Assembly: GCA_013397845.1 (NCBI GenBank)
Contig: VZTG01009131.1
Location: 315,297-379,296 of the forward strand
Source: Melanocharis versteri
Lineage: Eukaryota > Chordata > Aves > Passeriformes > Melanocharitidae
Length of the DNA: 64,000 nt
Direction: 5' to 3'
A program made the translations under genes and the position numbers. Of this stretch, positions 39,001 to 54,000 are shown in pieces; the stretch's first letter is position 1; each line of letters opens with the position of its first letter. The notes beneath the pieces were generated by a model. It did not search any database, had not been told where the DNA came from, and saw nothing but the letters and a program-made list of their open reading frames with translations.

Positions 39001-42000
39001 ACATTAAAAAACAGTATATTCTTTTTACAGAAGAAAAATTTCAATCTCCTTGATTTTACTTGAGATGACTGGATGTGTTTATCTGGAGCATACTGAAACC
39101 ATCAGAGCCAGATGAAAAATCTGTGGTAATTCTGACAAGTGTTGGCAAACAGAACTGTCAAGTAAGGATAATGACTTTATATTCAGAAAGCACTTTTCAG
39201 CCACAGAATCCAGAGTGCTTTACAATTGTTACTAATGGATTATACACACACATGAATCACTTTGCCCATGACTGAAGTGGAACAGCTTAAGGAGTGAACT
39301 GTTTAACAGCACATAGCAACACTACACCGCAGTTTAGCACAGGATTCAGTTGCAAATTCAAAAGAAATTTAGGAGGGCTGAATGTAATTGTCCATATTGC
39401 AATCTGCACAGGACACTGGGCTTACATTACCCCTCCTCCATCAAACACCCCTGCAAATCTGACAATTGCCAGCATCTAGCACAGCACTCTGTCATGAAGG
39501 GAAGATGAGAGAGTAATCCTTTGGCCTGTTCCAGTCAACTTCCAGGAGAGCTCAACAAAACTTAACTGAGCCTGCAGAGAATGAGTCACTTCAGGGATGC
39601 ATGCAACTATTAAAGTCAGTATTAAATCCCACGTGAAGGATGGTATTCCAGCCTAAAAAGTACTCTTTGATAACAAAATAGAGCACTTGGTTGATTCAGC
39701 ATAGGAAGAAGGTTGCATTCTAACATCAGGGTTACTTCCTCCAGCACCTGTTTCTCATCTGCAAGTTCTCAGAGGGAAAACAAAGTACTCTGTTTAATCC
39801 CGATTAAACTTGTGAATGAAGGAACAGAAAGAATTTAAATTACCTAAGCAGTGTAACAACAGGCTGAAGAAAATAGTGCAGAAGTGATTGGATCTTTTCT
39901 TTTTTTTTAGAGCTTCAAGTAATTATACGCTTTTCACTATAGCAAAAGTAATACTAGAAACAAAAGCAAAAGAATGGTGAATAGTAAGGAATGCTAATAT
40001 ACACAATGATCTTTGGATCAACTTTTACAACAGCTGTTCCACATTTTAGGTTACAAAAAAATCAAAATCTGAACTTAAAGAATATTTCGAAAATGTTAGA
40101 AACACAGGTACAATTTTTTAACCCCTCCCTCCCAAGTCCTACTCTCAAGTCCATGTTCAACATCTATGGGAAATTTCTAGGCTGCTCCCAGCAGCTTCCA
40201 CCAATCTCAGTAGGAGCTCTTAAGAGTTCACGATTTCTGTTAATCAAGAAACATGTCAAAGCTGCTTAAAACTGCAGATATTTTTTCCTTTTTTTTTCTT
40301 TTCTCCTTTACATTTGGCCACAGATTTTACAGAATCAAAGACCAAGACTTTCAATCGTAGTCAAAATATATTTTTTTTAAGAAATAGCCTTGAACAAATT
40401 AGTTATAAGGAAGAAAAAAAGAAATAAATAATTAGACCCATGAATTACTCTATGAAATGCAATAACCCAAGACCAATGTTTAACCTTCATACAGATAAAG
40501 TTCTATTAAAATCTTGCAGCCTGTTCTTGCTTTTTTTCTTCCATAACTGTTGCACAAATTGCCCTGGATTTGGAACATGTGGACTGCCATCACCTTTGCA
40601 AAAAGATATTCAAAAAACAAAACAAAAGCAAACACTGTATTATGATCATTAGATTAAAAACTACAACTCATATAAAACCAGAAATTTGCCAACAATAGAG
40701 TAGGAAACAGGAAATCTTTTAAGGGAACAAGAGCTACAATACAGCTTTCTAAAACAAAAGGAAGAACATTACAGTAGTTAATTCTTTTAACAAACACATA
40801 GCAGACAACAGCTGGAGAAAGTAAACACTAGGATGCTGGATATCTCTTTGAAAGGCAGGAAGCCAAGCCAAGGGGAAAGGGTGACTACAAATGGAAAGCC
40901 TGGAAGCAAAATGAACTCTGATATTCCTTACCAAGACGCTGACTATTAAGACCGACCTAGAAAATGTAAGCCTGGAAAATCGAGAGATTTCACTGCACAA
41001 GTATTTAATCTAGGGTGGACTAAATTCAAAACTTTCTCTTCATAACTGTCCAGGACTAAACCTAATTTATGCACCTACTTAAGAGGAGAAGTCAGACCCT
41101 TTATCAGAATTGTCTTGTTTACTTCACTACTACCCTCAGCAATAAGAACAAAGAATTCAGCAGTCAGAGAAGGTGGAATCAGCATCAGCATATGATTCCC
41201 TTTCACATTAAGAATATCACAGTCCCCAGAGATAAAAACAAGGCAATGACAAAGACAAAAACTAACTATTTACAATTATATATATAAATCTGGAACACAT
41301 TTGGAGAAAATAATAGTGAAGGTAAAAAGAGATGTCAAGTATCTGTAAAACTGCTGTATGTCGGAAATCATCCATTTCCAATCAAAATATCTTTTAAACA
41401 AGACTGCTAACATCATGGTTTGTATTTCCATATCTACTGATAATGGCAATCAGCCAGGAATTTAAATTTCTTTATTCAGAACTTTCAGGTAGAAAGCACT
41501 GTAACTAATTTAATGTCATATCTCCAGGTATGTTTCCTAATTCTTCATTGCTTCCTCCTACCTGGACTCTCTGTGTTTCAGGAGTCTGTCTGGCACAACT
41601 CAACAAAATGTTAAGTCTTCTTACCTACAGAAATAGCAAGTGGTCCTCTGAAAGGGCTGGCTGTCTCAAGCTATATTAACAAGTTTTCTAAAATCTAGCA
41701 CCTTGCATATTTGTCATTTCCCTGTTTCTTTGCAACAAGTTTCATCTACATTTGGAAGCTTTTTTGTTTGTTTAGTTTAGGTGGCCAGCAGGAAACTTTG
41801 GCCTGCATGCACTGGCTGTGGCTTTTTAGCCATGCTAAGGGTCAGGCACCAACCATGGTATCCAGACTAGGCTGAGGCACAGAGATGACAGAGCATACCT
41901 GGTCAAAGTATCTTAAGCAACTCTCCTGGCAGCAAACCCAGCAGAAACAGCAGCTGGACAGGCACTTTGCATTCTTCTGCAACAAAATAAATTGATTGGT

Positions 42001-45000
42001 TATTGGACACATAATTATCCTCAAACAAAACCACCATTCGAAAAAAAGGTTTGCTTTACAGGTGACTGACTCTTCTAATAAAATTTTCACTTAGGCAGCA
42101 GATATTTCCATTAGGATTTTAAGAACTATTTTTAATTTAGACCCTTCAATATTAATGAATGAAGAGCTGTGCATTTTTTTTCTTCCTGTGGATGGAATAT
42201 TCTTCTCCGGGAAAAGAAAATAAGTGCTGCAAGCAGCTTTGTGAGCAGCTGCCTGGGGAGCAAAACAGGCAGGCAAGTCAGGAATCCTTATAGCACTTCA
42301 CAGTGATCAGGGAGTACAGGGACAGATTTTTAACCTGATTATCAGAAACCTTTCACAGTTCTGAAATGACTGGTACCCTAATGCACAAAAATAAAATAAT
42401 AGGTAGAAGGGCTTATATGAACATACATGTGTTTTGACTCAGAGCATTGCATTCTTTTTTCAGGACAGAAAGAAAAATCTTGTTTTAGAACAGGCTATTC
42501 AGAGACCATTGAGCTGTATTAATTTCACAGTAAAAACTGAGCACTAAAGCTTAATGTTTGTCCCATGTTCCCACACTCCCATCACATCATGAGCTCAGAA
42601 CAGTTCATCACAGAGATGATGCAAGACAAGAACAAGACATCTTGGTATCCATGGTAGCCTTCCAAATTCAAGAGGCTGTTTTTCTCAACAAAAGGAAATT
42701 CAGTTCAGACATACTTGGTCTTTTTAACCTTATTTTTCCAGAGGTCAAAATGTTTTTATCTTGTTTTGGAAAACAGAGATCTTCCAGTCACTACAGAAAA
42801 CTCAGGTCCCAACAACTACCATTGTTCAAGCAGAAACCACAAACCTCCCAAATTTTTCCAAAAAGGTTCATGAAAATATCACAGGAATAACTCCTTCAAA
42901 ATGGTGACAGTACATGCAAACTCCTGACAGAGTTTACTCTGTCATACTGTCATATTCTGACATACTTTACTCTTGCTATGTATTGCTGGAGAGATGATTT
43001 TACTAAAACTACATCTTCTCAGTAAGGACTGTTTGTTAAAAGGCTAAAGCAAGGGATTTCACCTACAATCTCCTCTCTGATTCTGCTTGAAGACTGCTGT
43101 GTAGAAAATACCTGTAAATTACCCTGCAAGCTTGCAGGCCCCTGACTTCTTCTCTGTTCATAGAGAATAGCAACATTTTTTGCAAGGGTGGGGAAGTCTG
43201 GGTGAGCTCTACAAGAATGCAGCATCATTTCCCCATCCTTTAGTTCCACTACTCTGGCCCTCAACAAAAGAGGCCATAGCCTGTCCTTTCAGCCATGCGA
43301 AGGGGTAAGGTTACTCTTGGGGGGATCCTTCCAGGACTGAGGACACAAGCTGGCCAGAGCCCTTTCTAGCCTCTTTAGCAGCAGTTACAGCTATGGGTCA
43401 TGTCACTGAATGCTTGGGAACTGGACCAAAAGGAGCCTGCAGCACAGTGCTGCAGACACAAATAATCTTTCTTTGCTAATTAAATCTACAGTTATTCAGA
43501 TTACAAAACCATGTAACAAGCAAGCCCACTTATCCTGATTTCTCTAAAGGCAGAAAATATTCTGTCATCCCACCTACTGTCTTTTTACAACATACTTAGT
43601 TAACACAACTCACCAAGTTTTATAACCAAAACTTTCATATGAAAGCAGCATAAATCCAGACTTCACTTTTCAAGTGTTTTATTACAAGAGGTTTTTATTT
43701 AAGCATTCATAACCTATAGCCAACACATGCCTCATAGGTATGATCAATGTAAATACCCTGTCATAACTATCCATAACATGCTTCAAGGCCAAGGTAAACT
43801 CTAGAGGAAAAGACCTTCATTTAAAACCTTTTCTTAAATCTTCTCCTAAAATCAGAGCTGTGTATTCATAACAGACCTCCCTCCTTGCAAAAGTGCCAGA
43901 ATTACCTACAGTGGTGTGGTTCAGGCAGAAGACAATAGACGTGGAGATGCATGAAAGGTAAAAAGAAGGCAAAAAACATTCAAAACAGCCCAGCTCTATG
44001 GTTTATGTATCTTAAAAGATGTGTTTTGGATACTACACAGATCACAGGAACAGTTCTTATTTCATATATTCTCTCTATAAAATCATCTTATAAGGCAGAT
44101 GAAGTATTTTCTATAAGAAATCTAAATCTAACAATAGTATTCTTACTTTTGCTTCTTAAATACTTGTGATGCAAAAATTTTTGATAGAGCAGTCTGACAG
44201 TTTTTTTTTATCCTTCGTAAAAACCGTTCTATATAAACACTAAACAAAGGTGAGCTTAATATTGGTATTTTCTGCTTTTAAAAATACCTGACTTGAGAAT
44301 AAAAAGGAAGCATTGATATCTGAATTGAGAGAAAAAAAGCCTTGCTAATGAAGAAAACATGATAAAATATAAAATCCGTCTATTAATAATAGATAGTACT
44401 AGTAATATTATCATTTTTAAGCAAAAAATATATTCTTCACTTTTTTGCCCCGTGATCTCATCTTTAAATTACTATTTTTATAGTGTTACAGAAGTATATA
44501 CCTACCTTTTGCTTTAGGATATTGTAAAGGTACAAGAGAGCAATCCTTGGTATTCTCAGTAGTGTAATTAGAAATGAGCCTTTTATAGCAGTTCCTAGAT
44601 GGTAGCAAAAAAGAACTGATATGGAAGACAGGACTGGGTGAGGTGGTGGGTGATTTTTATTTCTAGAAAGAAAAACAAACAATTTAAAAATAGTTTAGAA
44701 ACTTATTTAAGAAGATAAGCATTATATCTTTTCAGAATTTGGAAATCTTAAGAATTAAGCTGTTATCTCCCTTCCTACTCAAACTACTCCAGTTTTTCTA
44801 CTGACTTCATCTGAATGTTCCTCAGTCCAAAGAAAAGCAGCCAAAATTATAACTTCTGGATTAGTTTAATTCTTAAGCCATTACTGTTTTCTGGAATGGA
44901 AAAATACCTAGGAAAAAAACTACAATGGAAAATAGGAAAAGTAAATGAACAATAACTGAGAATACTCCCTGAACACCTCTCTCTCCAGTTTCTGTAACTT

Positions 45001-48000
45001 CTTTTATTCTCTGCAATCCTTTATTTGACTCTTGATTCTGCAAGATTTTAGTCTGAGGGAACGAATCCACTATTTCTTCTTCAGTGGTAAAATTAAAACT
45101 AGAAAATAAAATCACAAGTTCTCACATGTAAAATTGAGAGCTATTATCTACTTTTATAATTGCAATTTGGCCAAATTTAGTTATAAACTTTGTTAAAATG
45201 ATTAATGCTCTTTTTTTTTTCACAGAACAGGCTTTATTTTAAAATGGAATACAGCAAAAAAGGAATATCATACTGTATGTTTAGGATTATAATCTGAACT
45301 AAAAAACTTGTAGTTCTAGTGCACACTAACCTGTATTGTTTTGGAGAAATAATGTCTGCCAAAATCAAAAAGCAAAGACAAAAAATTGGCCTACATACAA
45401 GTTCTGGTTTTTTGCTTCCTTTATAAAGGTTAGTTTAATGTCAGTCATTTACAGACAGTAGTATGACACAGCTCTCAAGAATTTATATAAACCTCAGGAA
45501 ATCAACTTAATGACACTCCCCCATCCCTTGTCAAATGCTGTAAAAAAATCAACTAGATTAACACTCTTAAGTACTTTTAAATATGTTTCATAGGATAAAA
45601 AAACACCATACTGATCAATAGTCATAATTAGACCTTCTATAAAGTAACTCTTAAGCAACTGGCCCAACCCTGAGAATGTAATTAGGCAACAGAACCAGCA
45701 ACAGTTTGACTAAGTAGCTACGTAAAGATCAGACCTAATATCACAAATAAGAAGCCCTATTTTCAGAAGAGATTTCTTCAAAACCTCTGTTATCTTGAAA
45801 AATCAGTAGTTTGCACAAGAAATTAAAAAATAAAAGGACACCAATAAGAGAGTGACTGGTTTGGGCTAAGAAGCTCTAAACATATATTTTTACTAAATCC
45901 TCACTTCAGCAAGGATTTAAATCATACACACTATATTCAAGAGAGGGATTACAGTTCTGCAGGAAGCCTGAAGGTATCATTGCAGTTCATTCAGAACACA
46001 AAAAACTTTGCAGTGGAGAAGCTGTATTTAAATATGTGAATATACCACATTATTTGAAATAGGAAATTCCAGCAAAGCAGTTGCTACATTTATTATTTTT
46101 GTCTTAAAACCAGGGGAACAGCCTGGGGGATAGTGGAATTTTATACTGAATAAGGCAGTTTGAGGTTTTTTAAAGTCATCATGTTTCTGTGTTCGAAACA
46201 CATGCATTGCAGTGTGGATGAATTATTCTATTTGTATTGAGCCATTGTTTCTTTCTCCCCCCCTACACTACCTTACATATGACACTGTCAGTTTAATCTC
46301 AGAATACAAATTATTAAGTTTCTGCAAGTTAAAGGTTAACTAGTGATAAGAAACACAGAAAGGAGAAAGGTTATTCCTGTGTTAATAATGTACTTGTTAC
46401 TGAAGAGAAAAATGAAGAAGGGTTTTGATATTTTTAACAGGACTAAATAATGAGCAAGAATGTCAAAATCTGAATCTTAGTTTAGATAAATATTTACACA
46501 TTTAGATGTTTTTCCACACCTTCTTTTCCTAGCAAAGGAATTGCCACAAGAACAGGGTCTGACATTGATTTTGCTTTGCCTCCAAACAGATTGGAAAAAG
46601 AACAGATTTTCCTTGCAATTCTGGTTCAGAGTAGGAAACAGGAAGGAGGCTAAACACAACAACAGGTGATGGTTATGACTGTAAACAAGCTCAAGATTGG
46701 CTCAATCATCCACCTACTCCCATTGCTCTCAAGGCTGAAGTTTCACACACCTTTGTACATTATATGGCTGCAATCCTGAAGTGACCTTAGCACAAGCATA
46801 CAATCATTCTGTGTATGGGAACTCCACTGCATGTGCACAAGGTATCAGGGAAAACTGGGAATCTGCCTGATTGGCTATAAGATTGAGAAGAGCCACAGAT
46901 TGCTTTTCCTCTTTGGTATTTCTATTTTCTGTCATCATGAGATTGATTCACATACAACGTTACTATTCCAAAATCCTGTAGACCTGTATTCAACACCACA
47001 TTATCTTTTAATAATTTTATTTCTTCACTACTGTCAATTGCCTTCATTTACTTGTGAGCTCTGTGACACACAATATCTTTTTTAACACTAAGTTCCTTGA
47101 ATCAAATGATCACACATGCACCTTGGCTTTCATTTTAAAAACATTTTTTGTGAGAAGAAAAAATGTAATCTTGACACACCCAACAGACATAGACACTTGA
47201 ATGGGGGAAAAGGGTATTTCTTAATTTCTTTAAAATCCTGTCCTCTTAAGAGCTATGCTTACAGTTTTCTTCACTCATGCCTCACAAATTTCAAAGACTG
47301 TCTAAAAATAACTTCAGTATAAAATACTTTAGAAGTGTTAAAGAATGAATCTTCTATTCCTCAAGTAAATATGAACCTCAATTTTTAAACAAACACGATA
47401 AATACAAGATTTGTAATAAAACAGACATTATGAGACTAACAGAGACCACACAGACTGAACTTCCAACTGCCCTTTTACCTGATCTCAAGGCCACATGGGA
47501 CAGGTCTGACTACATACATGCTGTTGGCTCTTTTAGGTCAAGTATGTAAGTAGGGCAAAGCATGTCCCTAAATATTGCAGATATATTCGAAGAGGAAACC
47601 TTTAAAAGCTGGTTCTAGTTCATCTCTCAATGACTTTGGTGCATATCCATAAACCTTCATTTTTGACTTACTGAGAGAGATATGTATTTCACTTCTCTTG
47701 AAAGTTGTGGAACACTTTAGTCAGGTAGACAACCCCAACCCCTAATTTCAAATCTGTGCAGTGACGTGGGCACTAGAGCTACTAAAGAAGCTCAGATATG
47801 GACAGGACAGTGATGCCTGTGGTATAGACTGAGTTACCATATCACCTCTTACTGCCAGAGAGGGGGAAAGGTTCATCTTGCTGCAAAGGTAAATACATTC
47901 ATAACACCTAAGCATATCAAGGTGAGAAAAAACCCTCACGTAAAACAGCAATTGTAACAAAGAAGGTTTTTTAAAAGACTGAGCCCTTTTTACAAGTTGC

Positions 48001-51000
48001 AAAGTATCATCATTAAGCAAGAAAATTCTATTTATTCTTATTAAATTAATAAAATCTTTTGTGTATTCATGTTTCATCTAAAACAAAAGAAGGCAAAATC
48101 CATTTTCAGTCCTGGTATTACAGGCCAAATATTTGTAACCCGTAAAGCTAATCCAGGTAAAATGACCCCCTGCCCACCCCATTTGCCACTCAGCTGTGGT
48201 TGTTGGCCGTGCAGTGCATTGCTGAGTGTGCTGTGGAAGGAGATTTCCGCATGGGAAGGCCGTGCCATTTCCTCAGAGCACTTACAGGCCGAGAAGAAAG
48301 CCTGTCTGTAAGATCCCATAAACAAACTCTTATGACATGCCTTTATGATGCTGCTCCAGGGAATACATTAAAAACACACAGCAGACAAGCTCAGAATTGC
48401 TGGAACAGCTCGAGATAACCCTTGCCCTTGCTGGTGTGGCTGCTCCTGCAGCCAACCACCCTTTCCCCATTCCTGCACTGCTCTGCATCTCTGTGGATCT
48501 GTGCTGACAGCCTAAAGGCCAGGACAAAGGATTACCACCACAGAAAAGTTGCATTTCCCCTTGCAAACACAACTCTCTTAACACAGTACAGGTCACCTGG
48601 CAAGCAAGAGGAGAGCTCGACGGTATTGTACAAAATGATACCAACACAATTGGGAGCAGGAACCTTCTGTACTTGGCAGCCAGTTCCTGCAACAGTAAAA
48701 AATAGCTGGAAAACGGAAGCCCCTAACAGAGCAGTAAATGTCATCACAGCAGATTCTACAGGTGCTTCCCTGCTCTGTATGAACAAGATATGGACAGTGC
48801 CTTTGCCTTAGGGATTTACGTGGTGTATTGCCCAAGAATGCACTGCAGCACACAGCCCAGGAACTTAGCAGAACTACTTTACTTTCCTGTGCTTTCTCAA
48901 GCCAATTTAAATGAACTTTTAGTGCCTCAGCATTCAGCTGCTAAAGCTGAGGTACAACAATGTGCTTACAAGAGAAGAGCAGCTCATTATCCACAGCAGC
49001 ATAGCCATGCGTGTTCCAGAGCTTCAGTAGGAAAAAAGGAGATGACATCAGAAATGAGAGTTCCTCCCTTTTCAGGTCCTATTACGGCATGTAAAACAGA
49101 AGTGTGAGACTATGTCACTCTTTCAAAAAGATTTCAACCTCTAAAAAAGCAACATTTTAGGTTTTATTTGCTCTTACCTAAGCACGAGTTCAGTGGCACA
49201 GCTGTTGGTTGTATAGAGAATCCTGTCAGGGACAGGTTCCTGATACATGTGTTAAACCTTGTCCTGCCTTGGCTTTTTCGATGGGATGATAAAACATTGC
49301 TTAAACCAAGGTGGGTACTGGCTGTTCCTAGATCTTCCAGCCTTACTGCTTCGGCTGGAACAGCACAGCTTGGTTGGCTGCTGCAGGAAAACCTTGTGGG
49401 ACCAGTCCCGCAAGGAGAGCCTGCACTGGTGTCTCTGCTGGGCAGCGGGGAACACACCATCTGGAGACCTTCCAGCAGCAGCCTCTTGATCAGAGACTGA
49501 AACACCCAAGGTTACATCTGGAGACCATCCACAGAACCCTGCTTCCTAAGTTTCTGAGAAGGCCAAAGCCATCCTTCCCAGCTGCCCAAGCCAGATGGCC
49601 CTGGGCGGCTGCCACCAGTGCTCCAAGGGCCCCAGGCTCTCTCTGGCCAGGCTCCCCACCTCAGTCTCATACCACCTTCCTCAATGGTTAATTTTTCAAC
49701 AAATTGAGGTTATCATGATATTCCTCTAATACAATATGAAGAAATGCCTTAAAATGCCAGAGTCTTTCACAGATCAGAAAATCTCATCACTGAGCATAGA
49801 AGAACAGAGCACTGAGGATAAGAGAGCTCATCAAATACTTATGAGGAAAAATGTGATAGGGAAAATGCTCTCTTCATTGTCAAAAACTCAACAACATATT
49901 GTGAGATTTAAATATTCCCCTGCAATGAGTGCATAAACCCAATTGAATTTCATTGTACTTTTCCTCATTTCCTCCACATTTACATTCCTGGGAATATAAA
50001 ATTCAAGGAAGTTTGTTTGCACATGTCTAAATACTTAACAGTGTTAATGCATTTACAGTTAACTGAAAATACCTGCACAGAATGAATAAAAAAGTATTAG
50101 ACGAGGCAGTTATGCAGACAGAACAAATGGAAACCCAGAGCAGGGATGAACACTTACAAAGAGGTCAAACTGCCCATGAATACCTGAAATTACTAAGGGA
50201 CAGTATACTGCTTCTCATTTGGAGCGAATGCAGTCCCCTGGAAAGGGTCCAGTGCAGCCAATGCCTTCCCAACAGTAATTCCCCCAGAGTTAACAGAGCT
50301 CCAATGGCTCATATCAAGGCCCAGTTTGGCCCAGCATCTCCAGCAGCAGGGGTGAGTCACACAGATATCACGCATGTTGTAAAATTTTACTCAAGATCTT
50401 GCAAAAAGCAACATTATTTTACAGTAAATTGGATTCCAGATACTGACATAAATTGCAGTCTAATTGAGATTATTTTTCCTAGAAAAGGATTGAAAGTAAA
50501 TGCTGGAAAATCCCCAAAACTATCAAGGGGCAATTCTGCACTCACCTGTTGAAATAACAAGTAACCACTGCCCCAGCAATCACCATTTGCTGACAGGCAA
50601 GAATGAATTCACTAGTCCAGATAAGGCCAACGAAATGATACCATGCCATGTAGCAAACTCCAGACAGAGCTCTGTATTCTACTTGTCCTCCTGAAGTGGA
50701 CTGTGCAGTACCTGAAGTTGGGATTACACCATTGTATTATTATAACATGCCAAACAAGGGGGAAAGGGGAAGGGACGACAGGGACAAAGAAGTACATGGA
50801 AGTGCTTCTGTGCACATTGTCTTAACTTCTCTTCAGTAAAGTTACAAAAAAAATAAATTCAATGCTATTTAATTCTGTCCATTCTAACAAAGTTAGAGAA
50901 ACAACATTTTGTAATTCAACTTGGATTTTGAAAAATAAAATCTCATGAAAAGCAAAAGATTGTGTTTAAATTGGAACTGAGACACAGCTACCAATAAAAG

Positions 51001-54000
51001 AAAGAGGAAAACTACATATTAGTAAAGATTTCTGAGAAGACATTACTAAAGACTTGAATAATCAAATAGTTCAGAAGTAAATGAAATCTTAATTTTCATT
51101 ATTCAAATTTGAAATAAATTCATAGTTATGAAATGCTTTAGGGTTTGTTTTTTTTTGTAAGAAGCAGAAGAGAAAGACTGCAGAAAAATATTAAGGATAC
51201 ATAACATACTCTTGCAACAAAACAAAACAAATATTTTAATTGCTATTACTAATCAGAACCACAGCCACTAGTTTTCTGTTCTCTACATTTTGCAATCTTT
51301 GTGCAAAATACAGGCACATAAATGTAGGCTCTCTGGGGGGGAAAAAAAGCAGACATCTGTATGGTAGTACATGCTCCAATGTTACTACTGGATCCAGGAA
51401 CATGGACAAATTAACTTATTCAAGCTAAAAACATTCCTTCCTTTTCTCTTACTAACAAAGAATTTATTTCGTATTCATAAATGGCTTTTCACAAAAGGTG
51501 GGGGCAATTCAGATTCCTCAACAATCAAACCTTTCTCTGTGCAATCCTATTTGTGGCACTTGACTCTGAGGCTAGTCAGGGGATAATGGCATTAGGACCA
51601 TTTGGTCCTAGTAAAAGGTCTCTATGTTCCTAACATGCAATTTTTTTTTTTTAATTTTACAAAGCCTTAAGTCTGTTAACCTTAAAGAGAAACATGTTCA
51701 CCAAATAAAACAATCTCTGGAGGTGAGTAGTTTCTTATTCCAACTCCATGAAAGAAATAACAAAGTGAGACAGAATTGGCTATTACTGCTAGAACAGCAA
51801 TAAAACTGAAGCTTTAATACTTCATGTATTCATTTGGTGGACTTGGCCGTGTTAGGTTAACAGCTGGATTTGATGATCTTAAAGGTTTTTTCCAACTTAA
51901 ATGGTTCTATGACTCTGTGTTCTCCTACAGGACAACACACCACCTTCAAGTTCAAAACTACCGCATATACAAAGCTATCTAGGAAATGGTTCCTTTCTGG
52001 CCTGTTTTTCTACAGCCACAGGCTTCTTACTCAAGAATAACTAAAAGTAGAAGCAGTAAAAATTTGCTCAAAAATACCATCAGGTTTAGACAAGCTTTTT
52101 TTAAGTTTTCAGAACAAAGGTCTATTTGTTTGTAAATTAAGAAAAATATTCATCTGCCCCATAGTAGCACTGCAACATTCTTTTAAAGTGCTTTGAAAGA
52201 TAAAAAAATGCTACATGGGTACATAAATATAGACATATGCTCTAGATATTTCCTCTTCTGAGAGGTTAACAATATTGGCTGAACAGGCAAGCTCTCTCCA
52301 GTGCTGTATGGTCGGTCATTCACAGAAATACCATGTGCTTCCAATATATTCAAATGAATTTTAAGTCTGTGAACTGCAAGATATTTGATGGTTTGAAAAA
52401 GCCACTACTCAGATCTCTTCTCACAAACTGTCCATCTTTTCTCCCCATCCTGTGCCTCCCTGGTTTTAAGTTTGCAAAAGTGAGGGGTTTTTAAGGGGAG
52501 TTTTTGAGGATATAATCATTTACTTAAGTCATTAAAACAAGTGAGGCACTACATAATTCTGAATTCAAGAGATTTTTCATTTCCCATATTTCTTCCAGAG
52601 GCTTTAGGCTGCGTTTTCCTGCAGCACACACAACTAGCCAAATACACTAATTATCCATAGTTTACAGCCCTCACTGAGGGAACTTAAGCAAACTATATGT
52701 CAATGAGATACAAGGTGTCCTACCTGTGCATTTTCATGCAAAGACATTATGCCATTTCGTAGAAGAATTAAGGACATTTTCCACCGTACAATCCACCTGA
52801 ACATTTCTTTTTCCAAAATAGGCCTTTTTCAGGCTTTGTTTCTGTAGTGTTGTCATGAAGACATAAATGTACATATGGCAAGCTAATTTTTTTTTTGCTT
52901 TTTACCAGCCTACTGAAATAACCACCTGCAGTAACAAAAATAATGGCTTTGTCTTTCCTGGACAACCTTGTACTTTTCATGTGCACAGTGCTGTGCTCAG
53001 CTGCACAGAAATCAGGCAGAGCTACCTGTGAGTTCACCTTTGATCACTTTGCTGGTCAGGTATGGTAAACTATTTTTGTTACTTCACAAAAATCTGTTTA
53101 CCAATGTAAACATCTCTGTCTGATTCCCCATCTTCGGGGCCTACCAGACATGCATAATTTCGTCAACAGAACTACGCGCAAGGTTATTTTTCTATTTCAG
53201 CAGCTCAGATAAACTTTAAAGTTATCCTAGATATCCTGTCAAGAAAAGTATATGCCATTTTCCTCATCACTGTACTATGATCTATCTGTTCATACAAACT
53301 AAACTTTTTCAAAGAAGCCCTGAAATAGAGTTTAATCTGTCAACAGAATATTTTTCTCCAACTACACAATCATGAATCTTTCCAGTGTATCATAAACTCT
53401 TAGTGATAACATTAACAAGTCAGTAAAGAACTGAAGTCCCTACAGCTGAATCACCAAATCTGGAAGCCTTTGATCAGTACAAGTGTTGATCTGCTGCCAA
53501 TACTTCAAAAGAAGTGATGTTAACAATGTGAACAGGCACAAGTGTTTGCAGCAGAACCCAGGAGAGTCTCTGTGGGACTCGCAGCCCAGTGCTGCTCTGG
53601 CAGCCAGCACAGCAGTGCAGTGAGGCACCAGGCAGTGGCAGGTGCGTGCAGTACCTTCAGCTACATTTTGGGACTGCCAGACTTTTGTCAGATGTCCTTA
53701 ACTGGCAGCTGCTGCTGCTGCTGCTGCTGCTGCTGCGAGGTTTTGCTGATGCCTGCAGCAACAGGCTGTTGTAAGAGACAAAAATTCCTGAGAAGTCTAG
53801 TCCAGCAATTTCCTTATCACAAACAAAGAGCCACTGACAAGAAAATACTGAGAGCCTGTTTATCAGTTCCTGTTAACATGAAAATATGCTGTGCCCCTCC
53901 CACTGCTAAGTGAGGAAAGGTTCTGGAATCATACACTGAATCTTAGTGCTTCCTGTAACAGAATTTATTGTGTTATCTTATTTAGTGCTTTTTCATGTAA

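Larger units (their letters stand above)
32646..41898 (-). other. SLC44A3: SLC44A3 intron (~9.3 kb)
   Basis: This is AT-rich intronic sequence with a GAAA microsatellite at ~33872-33894, a CT-rich run near 38078-38100, and possible CR1-like text near 37030. No exon or RNA gene was recognised between the flanking SLC44A3 exons. Confidence 0.6.

Noticed and set aside
44873..45115. 80-codon - strand frame with a membrane-like end near an SLC44A3 exon
   Set aside because: The exons at 50546 and 44662 join directly through a split arginine codon, leaving no place for it.
48170..49690. Cluster of open frames on both strands in an SLC44A3 intron
   Set aside because: The patch is GC-richer, so stops are rarer. 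No translation matches SLC44A3 or another family I know.
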